Source: an uncultured Eubacteriales bacterium
GTDB taxonomy: Bacteria; Bacillota; Clostridia; Oscillospirales; Oscillospiraceae
Direction: 5' to 3'
DNA length: 56,478 nucleotides
NCBI GenBank assembly: GCA_900317905.1
Contig: ONIN01000012.1
Span: 1 to 56,478 of the forward strand
Each line of letters starts with the position of its first letter. The stretch's first letter is position 1. The position numbers and the translations under genes were made by a program. Positions 8,965 through 16,146 of the stretch are shown piece after piece. The notes beneath the pieces are model-generated. The model was not told the DNA's origin. It did no database searches and saw only the letters and a list, made by a program, of their open reading frames with translations.

Positions 8965-8966
8965 GG

Positions 8967-8995
8967 TTGCATTCTTGCGCGTGATGTGTTATGAT
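8967..8995 (+). promoter_or_regulatory. Promoter of the queuosine-transporter operon
   Basis: TTGCAT (8967-8972), 17-base spacer, TATGAT (8990-8995). The start near 9002 is about 28 bases before the riboswitch. The promoter overlaps the stem of the hairpin at 8977-9006. Confidence 0.7.
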
Positions 8996-9011
8996 ACGTC
9001 ACGCGCATTTT
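8977..9011 (+). terminator. Terminator-like hairpin after the ECF genes
   Basis: GCGCGTGA (8977-8984) pairs with TCACGCGC (8999-9006) and is followed by ATTTTT. It would end transcription from the ECF genes and overlaps the promoter of the next operon. Confidence 0.55.
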
Positions 9012-9029
9012 TGCGCCCACAAGTGAAAA

Positions 9030-9066
9030 AGGTGTCTCTTGCCAACCACCTGAAAAAAACAAGGAG
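9030..9066 (+). promoter_or_regulatory. preQ1-I riboswitch
   Basis: Stem AGGTG (9030-9034)/CACCT (9047-9051), a 12-base loop containing CTTG and ending in AAC, then an A-rich strand running into CAAGGAG. The loop CTTG can pair with CAAG at 9060-9063 to make the H-type pseudoknot, and the loop-terminal C is the position that contacts preQ1 in this class. The A-rich strand plus AACAAGG is the same pattern as the compact preQ1-I class (as in Thermoanaerobacter). The pseudoknot covers the Shine-Dalgarno AAGGAG, nine bases before the ATG at 9076, so ligand binding should block translation. Its position before a queuosine-precursor transporter fits exactly. Confidence 0.82.
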
Positions 9067-9075
9067 TCTTATCCC

Positions 9076-9777
9076 ATGAAAAAACTGATTTCCGAATTCC
9101 GCAGTATGCTGCAGACCGTTCCGCCGCTGCTGGTTTCCCTGATGATCCTCTCCGTTGTGGGGATGAATCTTCTGGCGAACAAGAGCATCAACACCGGCGT
9201 GGACTGGCTGGCCCTGGACTGCGGGATTTTGTTTTCCTGGCTGACCTTCCTGACCATGGACGTGCTGACCCAGAACTACGGCCCCCGCGCCGCCACCATG
9301 CTGAGCTTTGTGGCCCTGGGCATGAACCTTCTGATGGCGCTGATCTTCTTCCTGGCCAGCCGCATTTCCGGCGTCTGGGGCGAGAGCTTCGTGGAGGGCA
9401 GCGAGGCCGTCATCAACACCGCCCTGGATCACACCTTCGGCGGCACCTGGTTCATCATCCTGGGAAGCTCCATCGCCTTCATCGCCTCGGCGATCCTGAA
9501 CAACTTCCTCAACGCCTGGATCGGCAAGCTGCTGCAGAAAAATTCCGGCTTCGGCGTCTTTGCCGCCAGAGCCTACGTCTCCACCTTCGTCGCCCAGTTC
9601 GCGGACAACCTGATCTTCGCCCTTCTGGTGAGCAAGCTGTTCTTCGGCTGGACGCTGCTGCAGTGCTTCACCTGCGCCCTCACCGGCGCCTGCATGGAGC
9701 TGCTGTTTGAGGTGGTCTTCTCCCCGGCGGGCTACCGGATCTCCAGAAGACTCCGGCTCCAGCCCCAGGCAGCCTGA
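9076..9777 (+). CDS. Queuosine precursor transporter, VUT/YhhQ family
   Basis: Integral membrane protein of 233 residues with six hydrophobic segments, presumed to import preQ0/preQ1 or a related 7-deazaguanine for tRNA queuosine. The stretch WLTFLTMDVLTQNYGPRAAT is characteristic of the VUT (DUF165) family. The preQ1-I riboswitch over its ribosome site supports the substrate class independently of homology. It heads a three-gene transcript with an SDR and a GNAT protein, each after a 1-base gap. The upstream ECF pair could be an alternative import route for the same precursor, but that is inference. Confidence 0.88.
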   Translation: MKKLISEFRSMLQTVPPLLVSLMILSVVGMNLLANKSINTGVDWLALDCGILFSWLTFLTMDVLTQNYGPRAATMLSFVALGMNLLMALIFFLASRISGVWGESFVEGSEAVINTALDHTFGGTWFIILGSSIAFIASAILNNFLNAWIGKLLQKNSGFGVFAARAYVSTFVAQFADNLIFALLVSKLFFGWTLLQCFTCALTGACMELLFEVVFSPAGYRISRRLRLQPQAA

Positions 9778-9778
9778 T

Positions 9779-10426
9779 ATGAACGTACTCATCACCGGGG
9801 CCGCCGGCGGCATCGGCAGAGCCATAGCGGAGAAGTTTCTCGAAGCGGGCCACACCGTCTATGGCGTGGATCTGAAGGAGAGCGCCGTCGACCATCCGAA
9901 TTATCACCATCTGGTCTGGGACATCCGCGATCCGGAAACCCCGGCGCTGCCCCAGCCGGAGATCCTTATCAACAACGCCGGCACCATCGAGGAGCAGGAC
10001 GCCATCGACGTGAACCTGACAGCGACCATCCGCTTCACCGAGCAGTTTATCCGGAGCGAGCGTCTGCATTCGGTGCTGTTCATCGCCTCGGCCTCCGCCC
10101 GCAACGGCGCGGAGTTTCCCTGGTATGTGGCCAGCAAGGCGGGGCTGGTGGGGTACATGAAAAACCTCACGTTAAAGCTTGCCAAACGGGGCGCCACCTG
10201 CAACAGCATCTCTCCCGGCGGCGTCATCACCCCCATGAACAGGCACATTTTAGAGAGCCCTGCCCTCTACGAAGCCGTGAAGGCCGAGACCCTTCTGGGC
10301 AAATGGGCGGAGCCGGAGGAGATCGCGGATCTGGCCTTCTTCCTCACGGTCACCAACCGCTCCATCACCGGCGAGGACATCCTCATCGACAACGGCGAAA
10401 TGCTGAAGTCCAACTTCATCTGGTGA
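9779..10426 (+). CDS. Short-chain dehydrogenase/reductase
   Basis: 215-residue classical SDR: NAD(P)-binding TGAAGGIG at residues 6-13, NNAG in the middle of the Rossmann fold, active-site Ser in IASAS, and Y116-x-x-x-K120 in YVASK. The acidic D31 in GVDLKES after the second beta strand suggests NAD(H) rather than NADP(H). It is somewhat short for the family because the segment before NNAG is compact. The start directly follows the transporter stop codon, so it shares the preQ1-regulated transcript. The substrate is unknown; a role in modifying or salvaging a queuosine-related compound is possible but only suggested by location. Confidence 0.85.
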   Translation: MNVLITGAAGGIGRAIAEKFLEAGHTVYGVDLKESAVDHPNYHHLVWDIRDPETPALPQPEILINNAGTIEEQDAIDVNLTATIRFTEQFIRSERLHSVLFIASASARNGAEFPWYVASKAGLVGYMKNLTLKLAKRGATCNSISPGGVITPMNRHILESPALYEAVKAETLLGKWAEPEEIADLAFFLTVTNRSITGEDILIDNGEMLKSNFIW

Positions 10427-10427
10427 C

Positions 10428-10895
10428 ATGAACATTGAAACCGTCGAATTGAAAAGAGAGGATCTGCCCCGGCTGACCTTCTGGGTGAGGCGGGGTTACG
10501 GCGCGGTCACCAGCCACGATCTGCCGCGGGAAAACCCGGAGCTGTGGTTTGATTCTGTATCCAACCGCAACGACCGGCTGGACTGCATGGTGTATCTCTA
10601 TTACACCCAGGTGGGGCTGGCAGGCCTCACGGAGATCGAGCGAGAGACCGGCACCGCGCGGCTCTATCTGCTCTTGGGGGAGACCGGCTACAACAGCCTC
10701 CGCACCGGCACCTACGCCGCCCTGCAGATGCTGGATCGGGCCTTCGGCGATCTGGGCCTGCAGTCTGTGGAGACCACCGTCACCACCGAGGATCCGGATC
10801 TGCAGAGCATGTTCCCCAGGCTGGGCTTCCGGGAGACCGACACCGGCCTCATTATCACCAAAGCGGAATTTCAAAAACACAGATTTATATTTTAA
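10428..10895 (+). CDS. GNAT-family N-acetyltransferase
   Basis: 155 residues with the alternating strand/helix pattern of GNAT acetyltransferases: a central LAGLTEIERETGTARLYLLL beta region, a segment that replaces the usual R/Q-x-x-G-x-G/A acetyl-CoA loop (GYNSLRTGTYAALQM), and the C-terminal MFPRLGFRETD strand that resembles the common Y-x-x-x-G-F ending. The acceptor is unknown. It is the last gene of the transporter operon, one base after the SDR stop, and is followed at once by a terminator. Confidence 0.75.
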   Translation: MNIETVELKREDLPRLTFWVRRGYGAVTSHDLPRENPELWFDSVSNRNDRLDCMVYLYYTQVGLAGLTEIERETGTARLYLLLGETGYNSLRTGTYAALQMLDRAFGDLGLQSVETTVTTEDPDLQSMFPRLGFRETDTGLIITKAEFQKHRFIF

Positions 10896-10898
10896 GAG

Positions 10899-10927
10899 AA
10901 CCGGATGCTTCCGGTTTTCTTTTTTGG
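10899..10927 (+). terminator. Rho-independent terminator of the queuosine-transporter operon
   Basis: AACCGGA, four-base loop, TCCGGTT followed by TTCTTTTTT, directly after the GNAT stop codon. Confidence 0.85.
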
Positions 10928-10972
10928 CTTATGAGTTTACCATAATATAATTATGTAGATATATCAGCAACA

Positions 10973-11007
10973 GAAAAAACACGCCGCAGCTTTTCACCGC
11001 AGCGTGT
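10973..11007 (-). terminator. Rho-independent terminator of the phosphoribosyltransferase gene
   Basis: On the minus strand an 11-bp stem beginning ACACGCTGCGG with loop TGAAAAG (two G-U pairs) is followed by TTTTTT. It lies just below the stop codon at 11025. Confidence 0.85.
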
Positions 11008-11024
11008 GATTCTTATGATGTTTC

Positions 11025-11579
11025 TCAGCCCTTGACGGTGCCGTCGGGGTTGAAGACGGGGAGCTTCTCCAGGAAGATGATGTCGTCTCTCTCGGCGGCC
11101 TTGCCCTCGGCCAGAACGCACATCTTGCCGACGACCTCGCACTCCGCCTTGGCGCAGAGCTCTTCCATGGCGTGGAGGCTCTCACCGGTGGAGATCACGT
11201 CGTCCACGATGATGACGCGCTTGCCCTTGAGCATCTTCGCGTCCTCCATATCCAGCACCAGGGTCTGCATGCCCATGGTGGTGATGCTCTGGACGTTCAC
11301 GCTGAAAATACCCTGCATATAGGCCTTTGCCTGCTTGCGGGCGAGGAAGTACTTCTCCGCGCCGCTCTGCCGTGCCATTTCGTACAGCAGGGGAATGGCC
11401 TTCGCTTCGGGTGCGATGATGTAGTCATATTCGGGTGCCAGCTTCAGGAGCTCCGCCGCGCAGTGCACAGTCAGCTCCACATCGCCGAACATGACGAACG
11501 CGCCGATGTACAGGTCGTCGTTGACCTTGCACAGAGGCAGCTCGCGTTTCAATCCGGCGATATCTATTTCATAGGTCAT
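11025..11579 (-). CDS. Purine-type phosphoribosyltransferase (Apt/Xpt-like)
   Basis: 184-residue type I phosphoribosyltransferase. The 13-residue PRPP-binding motif is VIIVDDVISTGES (residues 122-134), and the N-terminal half carries the P-E-A-K-A-I-P loop that resembles the adenine/xanthine enzymes. It most likely salvages a purine base to its nucleotide, but such proteins can also be regulators (PurR/PyrR relatives), and no DNA-binding domain is seen here. It has its own promoter, a GGAGGAA ribosome site and its own terminator, so it is monocistronic. The flap region KQAKAYMQGIFSVNVQSITT is not the standard Apt sequence, so the base specificity is left open. Confidence 0.8.
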   Translation of the reverse strand: MTYEIDIAGLKRELPLCKVNDDLYIGAFVMFGDVELTVHCAAELLKLAPEYDYIIAPEAKAIPLLYEMARQSGAEKYFLARKQAKAYMQGIFSVNVQSITTMGMQTLVLDMEDAKMLKGKRVIIVDDVISTGESLHAMEELCAKAECEVVGKMCVLAEGKAAERDDIIFLEKLPVFNPDGTVKG

Positions 11580-11619
11580 GGGGTTGATTCCTCCTTATAA
11601 ACATTGATGACCAGCGTCT

Positions 11620-11647
11620 ATTATACATGAATCCGCTGAAAATGCAA
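11620..11647 (-). promoter_or_regulatory. Promoter of the phosphoribosyltransferase gene
   Basis: Minus strand TTGCAT (11642-11647), 16-base spacer, TATAAT (11620-11625). Confidence 0.75.
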
Positions 11648-11672
11648 GAGGAACCGGAAAGTTTACATAATT

Positions 11673-12962
11673 TTAACCTTCGATGGCCTCCAGCGCCTGC
11701 TGCAGATCCGCGATCAGATCCTCCTTGTTCTCCAGACCGCAGGAGATCCGCACCAGACCGGCCGGCACACCGGCGGCGATCAGCTGCTCGTCGGTCATCT
11801 GCCGATGGGTGGAGGTGGCGGGATTCAGGCAGCAGGTGCGGGCGTCGGCCACGTGGGTCTCGATGGCCGCCAGCTTCAGCTGCTTCATGAAGGCCTCGGC
11901 AGCTTTTCTGCCGCCCTTGAGCTCAAAGCTCACCACGCCGCAGGAGCCGTGGGGCAGATACTTCTGGGCTCTCTGGTAATAGGGATCGTCCGGCAGACCG
12001 CAGTAGCTGACCTTGGCCACCTTCGGGTGGTCGTGGAGGAACTCCGCCACGGCCTGCCCGTTTTCGCAGTGGCGGGCCATGCGGACGTGGAGGCTCTCCA
12101 GACCGAGATTCAGATAAAAGGCGTTCTGGGCGCTCTGGGTGCTGCCCAGATCCCGCATGAGCTGGCTGGTGCACTTGGTGATGAAAGCGCCCTCCTTGCC
12201 GAACTTCTCAGCGTAAACGATGCCGTGGTAGCTCTCGTCGGGGGTGCAGAGACCGGGGAACTTCTCCTTGTGCGCCATCCAGTCGAACTTGCCGCTGTCC
12301 ACGATGGCGCCGCCGACGGTGACGCCGTGGCCGTCGATGTACTTGGTGGTGGAGTGGGTCACGATGTCGGCGCCCCACTGGAAGGGACGGCAGTTCACCG
12401 GGGTGGCAAAGGTGTTGTCCACGATCAGCGGCACGCCGTGGGCGTGGGCGCACTTGGCGAAAAGCTCGATGTCCAGAACGGTGAGGGCGGGGTTTGCGAT
12501 GGTCTCACCGAAGACGGCCTTGGTGTTCTCCTTGAATGCGGCGTTCAGCTCCTCCTCGGTGCAGTCGGGGGAAACGAAGGTGGCCTCCACGCCCATCTTC
12601 GCCATGGTGGTGAGGATCAGGTTGAAGGTGCCGCCGTAGATGCTGCTGGAGGAGACGATGTGGTCGCCGCAATTGCAGATATTGAACAGGGCGAAGAAGT
12701 TGGCAGCCTGGCCGGAGCTGGTCAGCATGGCCGCGGTGCCGCCCTCCAGCTCGCAGATCTTCTTTGCCACCATGTCGCAGGTGGGGTTCTGGAGCCGACT
12801 GTAAAAATAGCCGCTGGCCTCCAGATCGAAGAGCTTGCCCATGTCCTCACTGGTGCTGTATTTGAAGGTAGTGGACTGGATAATGGGCATCTGCCGGGGC
12901 TCGCCGTTGCCGGGGGTGTAGCCGCCCTGGACGCAGATGGTGTCAAGATGGTTTTTGCTCAT
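11673..12962 (-). CDS. metY: O-acetylhomoserine sulfhydrylase (Cys/Met metabolism PLP enzyme)
   Basis: Makes homocysteine (or methionine, with methanethiol) from O-acetylhomoserine and sulfide. 429 residues, the usual length for MetY and longer than the approximately 380 of MetB/MetC. The PLP lysine is K207 in HSTTKYIDGHG; Q-S-T-T-F near the N-terminus, S-S-G-Q-A for phosphate binding, and D182 in VDNTF are all present. It starts with ATG behind TAGGAGC and has its own strong promoter. There is no S-box or T-box in the roughly 30-base leader, so control, if any, is not by those RNAs. The MATE gene is divergent. Confidence 0.93.
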   Translation of the reverse strand: MSKNHLDTICVQGGYTPGNGEPRQMPIIQSTTFKYSTSEDMGKLFDLEASGYFYSRLQNPTCDMVAKKICELEGGTAAMLTSSGQAANFFALFNICNCGDHIVSSSSIYGGTFNLILTTMAKMGVEATFVSPDCTEEELNAAFKENTKAVFGETIANPALTVLDIELFAKCAHAHGVPLIVDNTFATPVNCRPFQWGADIVTHSTTKYIDGHGVTVGGAIVDSGKFDWMAHKEKFPGLCTPDESYHGIVYAEKFGKEGAFITKCTSQLMRDLGSTQSAQNAFYLNLGLESLHVRMARHCENGQAVAEFLHDHPKVAKVSYCGLPDDPYYQRAQKYLPHGSCGVVSFELKGGRKAAEAFMKQLKLAAIETHVADARTCCLNPATSTHRQMTDEQLIAAGVPAGLVRISCGLENKEDLIADLQQALEAIEG

Positions 12963-12994
12963 TTGAATCGCTCCTAATCAAAAAAATCCTTTGT

Positions 12995-13023
12995 ATTATA
13001 TTACCAAATGCACAGCCCGTCAA
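12995..13023 (-). promoter_or_regulatory. Promoter of metY
   Basis: Minus strand TTGACG (13018-13023), 17-base spacer, TATAAT (12995-13000). Confidence 0.85.
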
Positions 13024-13039
13024 CCGTCTGCATTTTGGC

Positions 13040-13068
13040 TGGACAGGGTGGCCGGGCTGTGATAGAAT
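13040..13068 (+). promoter_or_regulatory. Promoter of the MATE transporter gene
   Basis: TGGACA (13040-13045), 17-base spacer, TAGAAT (13063-13068). Only 16 bases separate its -35 box from that of the divergent metY promoter. Confidence 0.65.
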
Positions 13069-13106
13069 ACCATACACATTTCGAAAAACGAACGGAGCAT
13101 TCTCCC

Positions 13107-14492
13107 ATGAAGCAGCATAAATTCTTCGGCGACAAGCCCTTCTACCGCCGGGTTTTCGCCGTGATGATCCCGGTTTTGATCCAGCAGGTGATCACGAACT
13201 TCGTGAGCCTTCTGGATAACCTGATGGTGGGTCAGATCGGCACCGAGCCCATGAGCGGCGTCGCCATCGTGAACCAGCTGTTCTTCGTCTTTGCCCTGAG
13301 CATCTTCGGCGGCATGGCCGGGCCGGGCATCTTCACCGCCCAGTACTACGGCAGTGAGGACGACGAGGGCGTGGCCCACACCTTCCGCGTCAAGTGGTGG
13401 GTGGGCATCGCCGCGGTGGCGATCTTCACGCTGATCTTTCTTCTGAAGGGCACGCCGCTGATCCAGCTCTTCCTCCACGAGGGCGAGGCGGGGTTGGACT
13501 TAAACGCCACCCTCCATTACGGCCAGCAGTATCTCCATGTGATCCTGCTGCAGATGCTGCCCTTCGTGGTGGTGCAGGTCTACGCCAGCACCCTCCGCGA
13601 GACCGGCGAGACCGTGGTGCCCATGACAGCGGGCCTCATCGCCGTGGGCGTGAATCTGGTGTTCAACTACATCCTGATCTTCGGCAAGCTGGGCGCGCCG
13701 GTGCTGGGCGTGCAGGGCGCCGCCATCGCAACCGTTTTGGCCCGCGTCACCGAGTGCGCCATCGTGGTCATCTGGACCCATCGGCATAAAGAAAAATGCC
13801 GCTTCATCGTGGGTGTCTACCGCTCCCTCCGGGTCCCGGCGGACTTGGTGGGCCGGATCGTGAAGATGGGCTTCCCGCTGCTGGTCAACGAGCTTTTGTG
13901 GTCCATGGGCATGACCATGCTGAACCAGTGCTATTCTCTCAGAGGGCTGGAGGTCATCTCCGCGCTGAACATCTCCTCCACCATTTCGAACCTGTTCTTC
14001 TGCGCCTTTTTCTCCATGGGCACCACGGTGTCCATCATGATCGGCCAGCTTCTGGGCGCGGGCAAGACGGAGCAGGCCGTCCGGGAGGATCGCTGGCTCA
14101 TCACCTTCTCGGTGCTGCTGTGCACCGGTGTGGGTGTGGTCATGGCGGTGATCGCGCCGTTGGTGCCGGAGCTTTATAACACCTCCGCACCGGTGAAGCA
14201 TCTGGCGTCGGAGTTCCTTCTGGTCTGCGCGGCCATGATGCCCTTCAACGCCTTCACCAACGCCTGCTATTTCACCCTCCGCTCCGGCGGCAAGACCCTC
14301 ATCACCTTCCTGTTTGACAGCGCCTTCGTCTGGGGCGTCTGCGTGCCCACGGCCTTCGTCCTCTCCCGCTATACCGCCATGCCGATCCTGACCATGTACA
14401 TCCTGGTGCAGTGTCTGGAGTTCATCAAATGCGTGGTGGGCTGGCTTCTGGTGCGAAGCCGCCGCTGGGTCAACAATCTGGTAGCTGCATAA
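13107..14492 (+). CDS. MATE family efflux transporter
   Basis: 461-residue cation antiporter of the multidrug and toxin extrusion family with twelve hydrophobic segments arranged as two bundles of six. The first bundle begins VFAVMIPVLIQQVITNFVSLLDNLMVG, whose D-N-L-M-V-G motif is typical, and the second repeats the pattern at LLVNELLWSMGMTMLNQCYS. The start is the ATG after AACGGAGC, seven bases away. It probably exports cationic organic compounds in exchange for Na+ or H+. It is expressed alone from a promoter divergent to metY and ends at a terminator shared with the convergent YARHG gene. Confidence 0.92.
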   Translation: MKQHKFFGDKPFYRRVFAVMIPVLIQQVITNFVSLLDNLMVGQIGTEPMSGVAIVNQLFFVFALSIFGGMAGPGIFTAQYYGSEDDEGVAHTFRVKWWVGIAAVAIFTLIFLLKGTPLIQLFLHEGEAGLDLNATLHYGQQYLHVILLQMLPFVVVQVYASTLRETGETVVPMTAGLIAVGVNLVFNYILIFGKLGAPVLGVQGAAIATVLARVTECAIVVIWTHRHKEKCRFIVGVYRSLRVPADLVGRIVKMGFPLLVNELLWSMGMTMLNQCYSLRGLEVISALNISSTISNLFFCAFFSMGTTVSIMIGQLLGAGKTEQAVREDRWLITFSVLLCTGVGVVMAVIAPLVPELYNTSAPVKHLASEFLLVCAAMMPFNAFTNACYFTLRSGGKTLITFLFDSAFVWGVCVPTAFVLSRYTAMPILTMYILVQCLEFIKCVVGWLLVRSRRWVNNLVAA

Positions 14493-14530
14493 AAAATCGC
14501 GCTGCGACGAACTGCCGCAGCGCGATTTTT
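14493..14530. terminator. Bidirectional terminator
   Basis: 14-bp perfect stem AAAATCGCGCTGCG/CGCAGCGCGATTTT gives a U-tract on both strands. It serves the MATE gene (plus) and the convergent YARHG gene (minus). Confidence 0.85.
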
Positions 14531-14539
14531 GTGATTTGT

Positions 14540-15190
14540 TTAATAATAGGATCCGCCGTAGAGGCTGTCCTCCAGTCTGGTGATCAGGTCGATGTTGGCA
14601 CGCTCAATGTTGGAGAGCATGTCGCTGGTGAAGGCGCTGGCGGGGATGGCGCCGTTGTACCAGGGCTGGGCGTCGAAATAGTCGCGCACCTCCGGCTGGG
14701 TGAAGAGCCTGCCGTGGCGGGCGAAGATCTCGTTGCGTGCCAAGGTCAGCTGCTCCCAGGTGAGCCCCTCCAGATCCGCCTCGGTGAGATACCGGCTGCT
14801 GCTGTCCATGAGGATGAAGCTGCCGTAGGTGGGAATCGGCGCGGGGGAGAGGAAGTCCACATCCGGCGGCTCCGTGGGCGTCGGCGCGGGCGTTGCGGTG
14901 GGCAGCGGCGTGGCCGTGGGCGCCGCAGTCTCAACCGACGCATCCGTGGGAACCGCCGTCGGCACCGCGAGATCGGCTTCGGACTTTTTGCCCAGCCTTC
15001 CGCTGAAGGCCAGGAACGTCACGATGATCAGCACCGCCAGAACCGCAATCATGGCGATCATCAGCGGCTTGTTGTTCACCGGCGCTTCGGTGGCGGCCTC
15101 CGACTCCTGAAAGCCGACGACCCGTCTGCCGCACTTCGGGCAGACGTTTTCCCCCGTGGGGATCCGCGCGCCGCAGTGGCTGCATTTCAT
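14540..15190 (-). CDS. Zinc-ribbon, single-TM, YARHG-domain protein
   Basis: 216-residue membrane protein in four parts. Residues 1-22 form a zinc ribbon (C-S-H-C ... C-P-K-C); about 43-65 is one transmembrane helix; about 75-115 is a Pro/Thr/Ala-rich flexible linker; the C-terminal 100 residues contain a YARHG domain (LTLARNEIFARHGRLF ... YFDAQPWYNG). The topology puts the ribbon inside and the YARHG domain outside the cell. YARHG domains occur in extracellular proteins thought to bind cell-wall material, but no activity is established. It has its own promoter with a hairpin at the predicted 5' end. Confidence 0.85.
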   Translation of the reverse strand: MKCSHCGARIPTGENVCPKCGRRVVGFQESEAATEAPVNNKPLMIAMIAVLAVLIIVTFLAFSGRLGKKSEADLAVPTAVPTDASVETAAPTATPLPTATPAPTPTEPPDVDFLSPAPIPTYGSFILMDSSSRYLTEADLEGLTWEQLTLARNEIFARHGRLFTQPEVRDYFDAQPWYNGAIPASAFTSDMLSNIERANIDLITRLEDSLYGGSYY

Positions 15191-15249
15191 GATTTGGAAT
15201 CACCTCCGCTGGTGGGATGATGAAATAATAAACATCTCGTTTCCAATAA

Positions 15250-15275
15250 AGACGCAGTAAATCCATACTGCGTCT
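15250..15275 (-). terminator. Hairpin with U-rich 3' side between plsY and the YARHG gene
   Basis: Minus strand AGACGCAGT (15267-15275) and ACTGCGTCT (15250-15258) form a 9-bp stem followed by TTATT. It can terminate the upstream plsY transcript, and it also sits at the very 5' end of the RNA made from the promoter at 15278-15306. Confidence 0.55.
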
Positions 15276-15277
15276 CT

Positions 15278-15306
15278 ATTTTATCCGATTTTTTTGCAGA
15301 ATGCAA
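15278..15306 (-). promoter_or_regulatory. Promoter of the YARHG gene
   Basis: Minus strand TTGCAT (15301-15306), 17-base spacer, TAAAAT (15278-15283). Confidence 0.65.
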
Positions 15307-15319
15307 CCGGCAGAATCGG

Positions 15320-15919
15320 TCACTTTTTGCCGAAACGGAATTCCGGCTCCTCGCCCCGGATCAGCCGCTTGATGTTGCTGCGGTGAAAGACGATCACCAG
15401 CACCATGATATACAGGCAGAGATAAAACGCCGGGCTCAGACCGGGGTGCAGCAGCAGATAGATCCAGGGATAGGCTGCCGCCGCGGTGATGGAGCAGACG
15501 GAGACCCGCTTCGCCAGAAAGAAGGTCAGGAAAAACAGCACCAGCAGGATCAGGAAAAACCGCCAGTCCAGCAGCAGCGCGATGCAGGCCGAGACGCTGA
15601 CGCCCTTGCCGCCGCGGAAGCCAAAATACACCGGCCAGCAGTGCCCGGTCAGGGCAGCGGCGCAGCCCACCGCCACGCCGGTCTCACCCAGAAGCCACCA
15701 GCCGATCAGGGCGGAGAGGGCGGTTTTCACCATGTCGAAGCCAAGGGTGATCAGCCCCGCCTGAAGCCCGTGGGTCCGCGCCACGTTGGTGGCCCCCGCG
15801 TTGCCGGAGCCCTCCTCCCGGACGTCCACGTGGTATTTCTTTTTGATGTAGATGATGGCCGAGCTGACGGAGCCCAGCAGATAGCCTGCCACTATGACCA
15901 GCAGATATTTCCAAAACAT
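15320..15919 (-). CDS. plsY: Acyl-phosphate:glycerol-3-phosphate acyltransferase
   Basis: First acylation of glycerol-3-phosphate in phospholipid synthesis, using acyl phosphate. 199 residues, five membrane helices, and the three cytoplasmic family motifs: GYLLGSVSSA near the N-terminus, EEGSGNAGATNVARTHG (glycerol-phosphate site), and FRGGKGVSVS. The ATG chosen has GGAGG eight bases upstream. It is followed by the YARHG gene with a separate promoter and preceded by a glycosyltransferase that may decorate membrane lipids, though there is no shared transcript. Confidence 0.95.
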   Translation of the reverse strand: MFWKYLLVIVAGYLLGSVSSAIIYIKKKYHVDVREEGSGNAGATNVARTHGLQAGLITLGFDMVKTALSALIGWWLLGETGVAVGCAAALTGHCWPVYFGFRGGKGVSVSACIALLLDWRFFLILLVLFFLTFFLAKRVSVCSITAAAAYPWIYLLLHPGLSPAFYLCLYIMVLVIVFHRSNIKRLIRGEEPEFRFGKK

Positions 15920-15961
15920 CGGAGCAGCCTCCAGAAAAGTTAAAAAATTTGAAGTGATTAC

Positions 15962-16001
15962 AGCATAGCACACTCCCCGGAGGGAAACAACCCCTCCGGG
16001 G
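15962..16001 (-). promoter_or_regulatory. plsY promoter overlapping a 10-bp hairpin
   Basis: Minus strand TTGTTT (15985-15990), 17-base spacer, TATGCT (15962-15967). The spacer and -35 region lie inside a perfect stem, CCCCGGAGGG (15975-15984)/CCCTCCGGGG (15992-16001). On the plus strand that stem is followed by a T-rich run to 16020, like a terminator facing the other way. Confidence 0.45.
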
Positions 16002-16034
16002 AACGTTTTAAAGTTTTTTTACAAATTGGAGGTT

Positions 16035-16109
16035 GTAGGGCGGGGACCTGTGCCCCGCCGCGTCGAATGTACTGCCGGATCAACGGCGGGGCACAGGTCC
16101 CCGCCCTAC
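16035..16109. repeat. Perfect 26-base inverted repeat (GTAGGGCGGGG family)
   Basis: 16035-16060 and 16084-16109 are exact reverse complements, separated by 23 bases. The arms start GTAGGGCGGGGACC and read through a G/C-rich core. It lies downstream of the glycosyltransferase gene, not in a coding region. A shorter related palindrome is at 22010-22033. Its form suggests a dispersed intergenic repeat. Confidence 0.85.
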
Positions 16110-16146
16110 GGTGTTCTTTATTAATACCCCGATAAACTATTATAAT

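Noticed and set aside
11580-11672. T-box or S-box RNA before metY or the phosphoribosyltransferase, and a T-box before metG
   Set aside because: The leaders are too short and no conserved T-box or S-box elements are visible.
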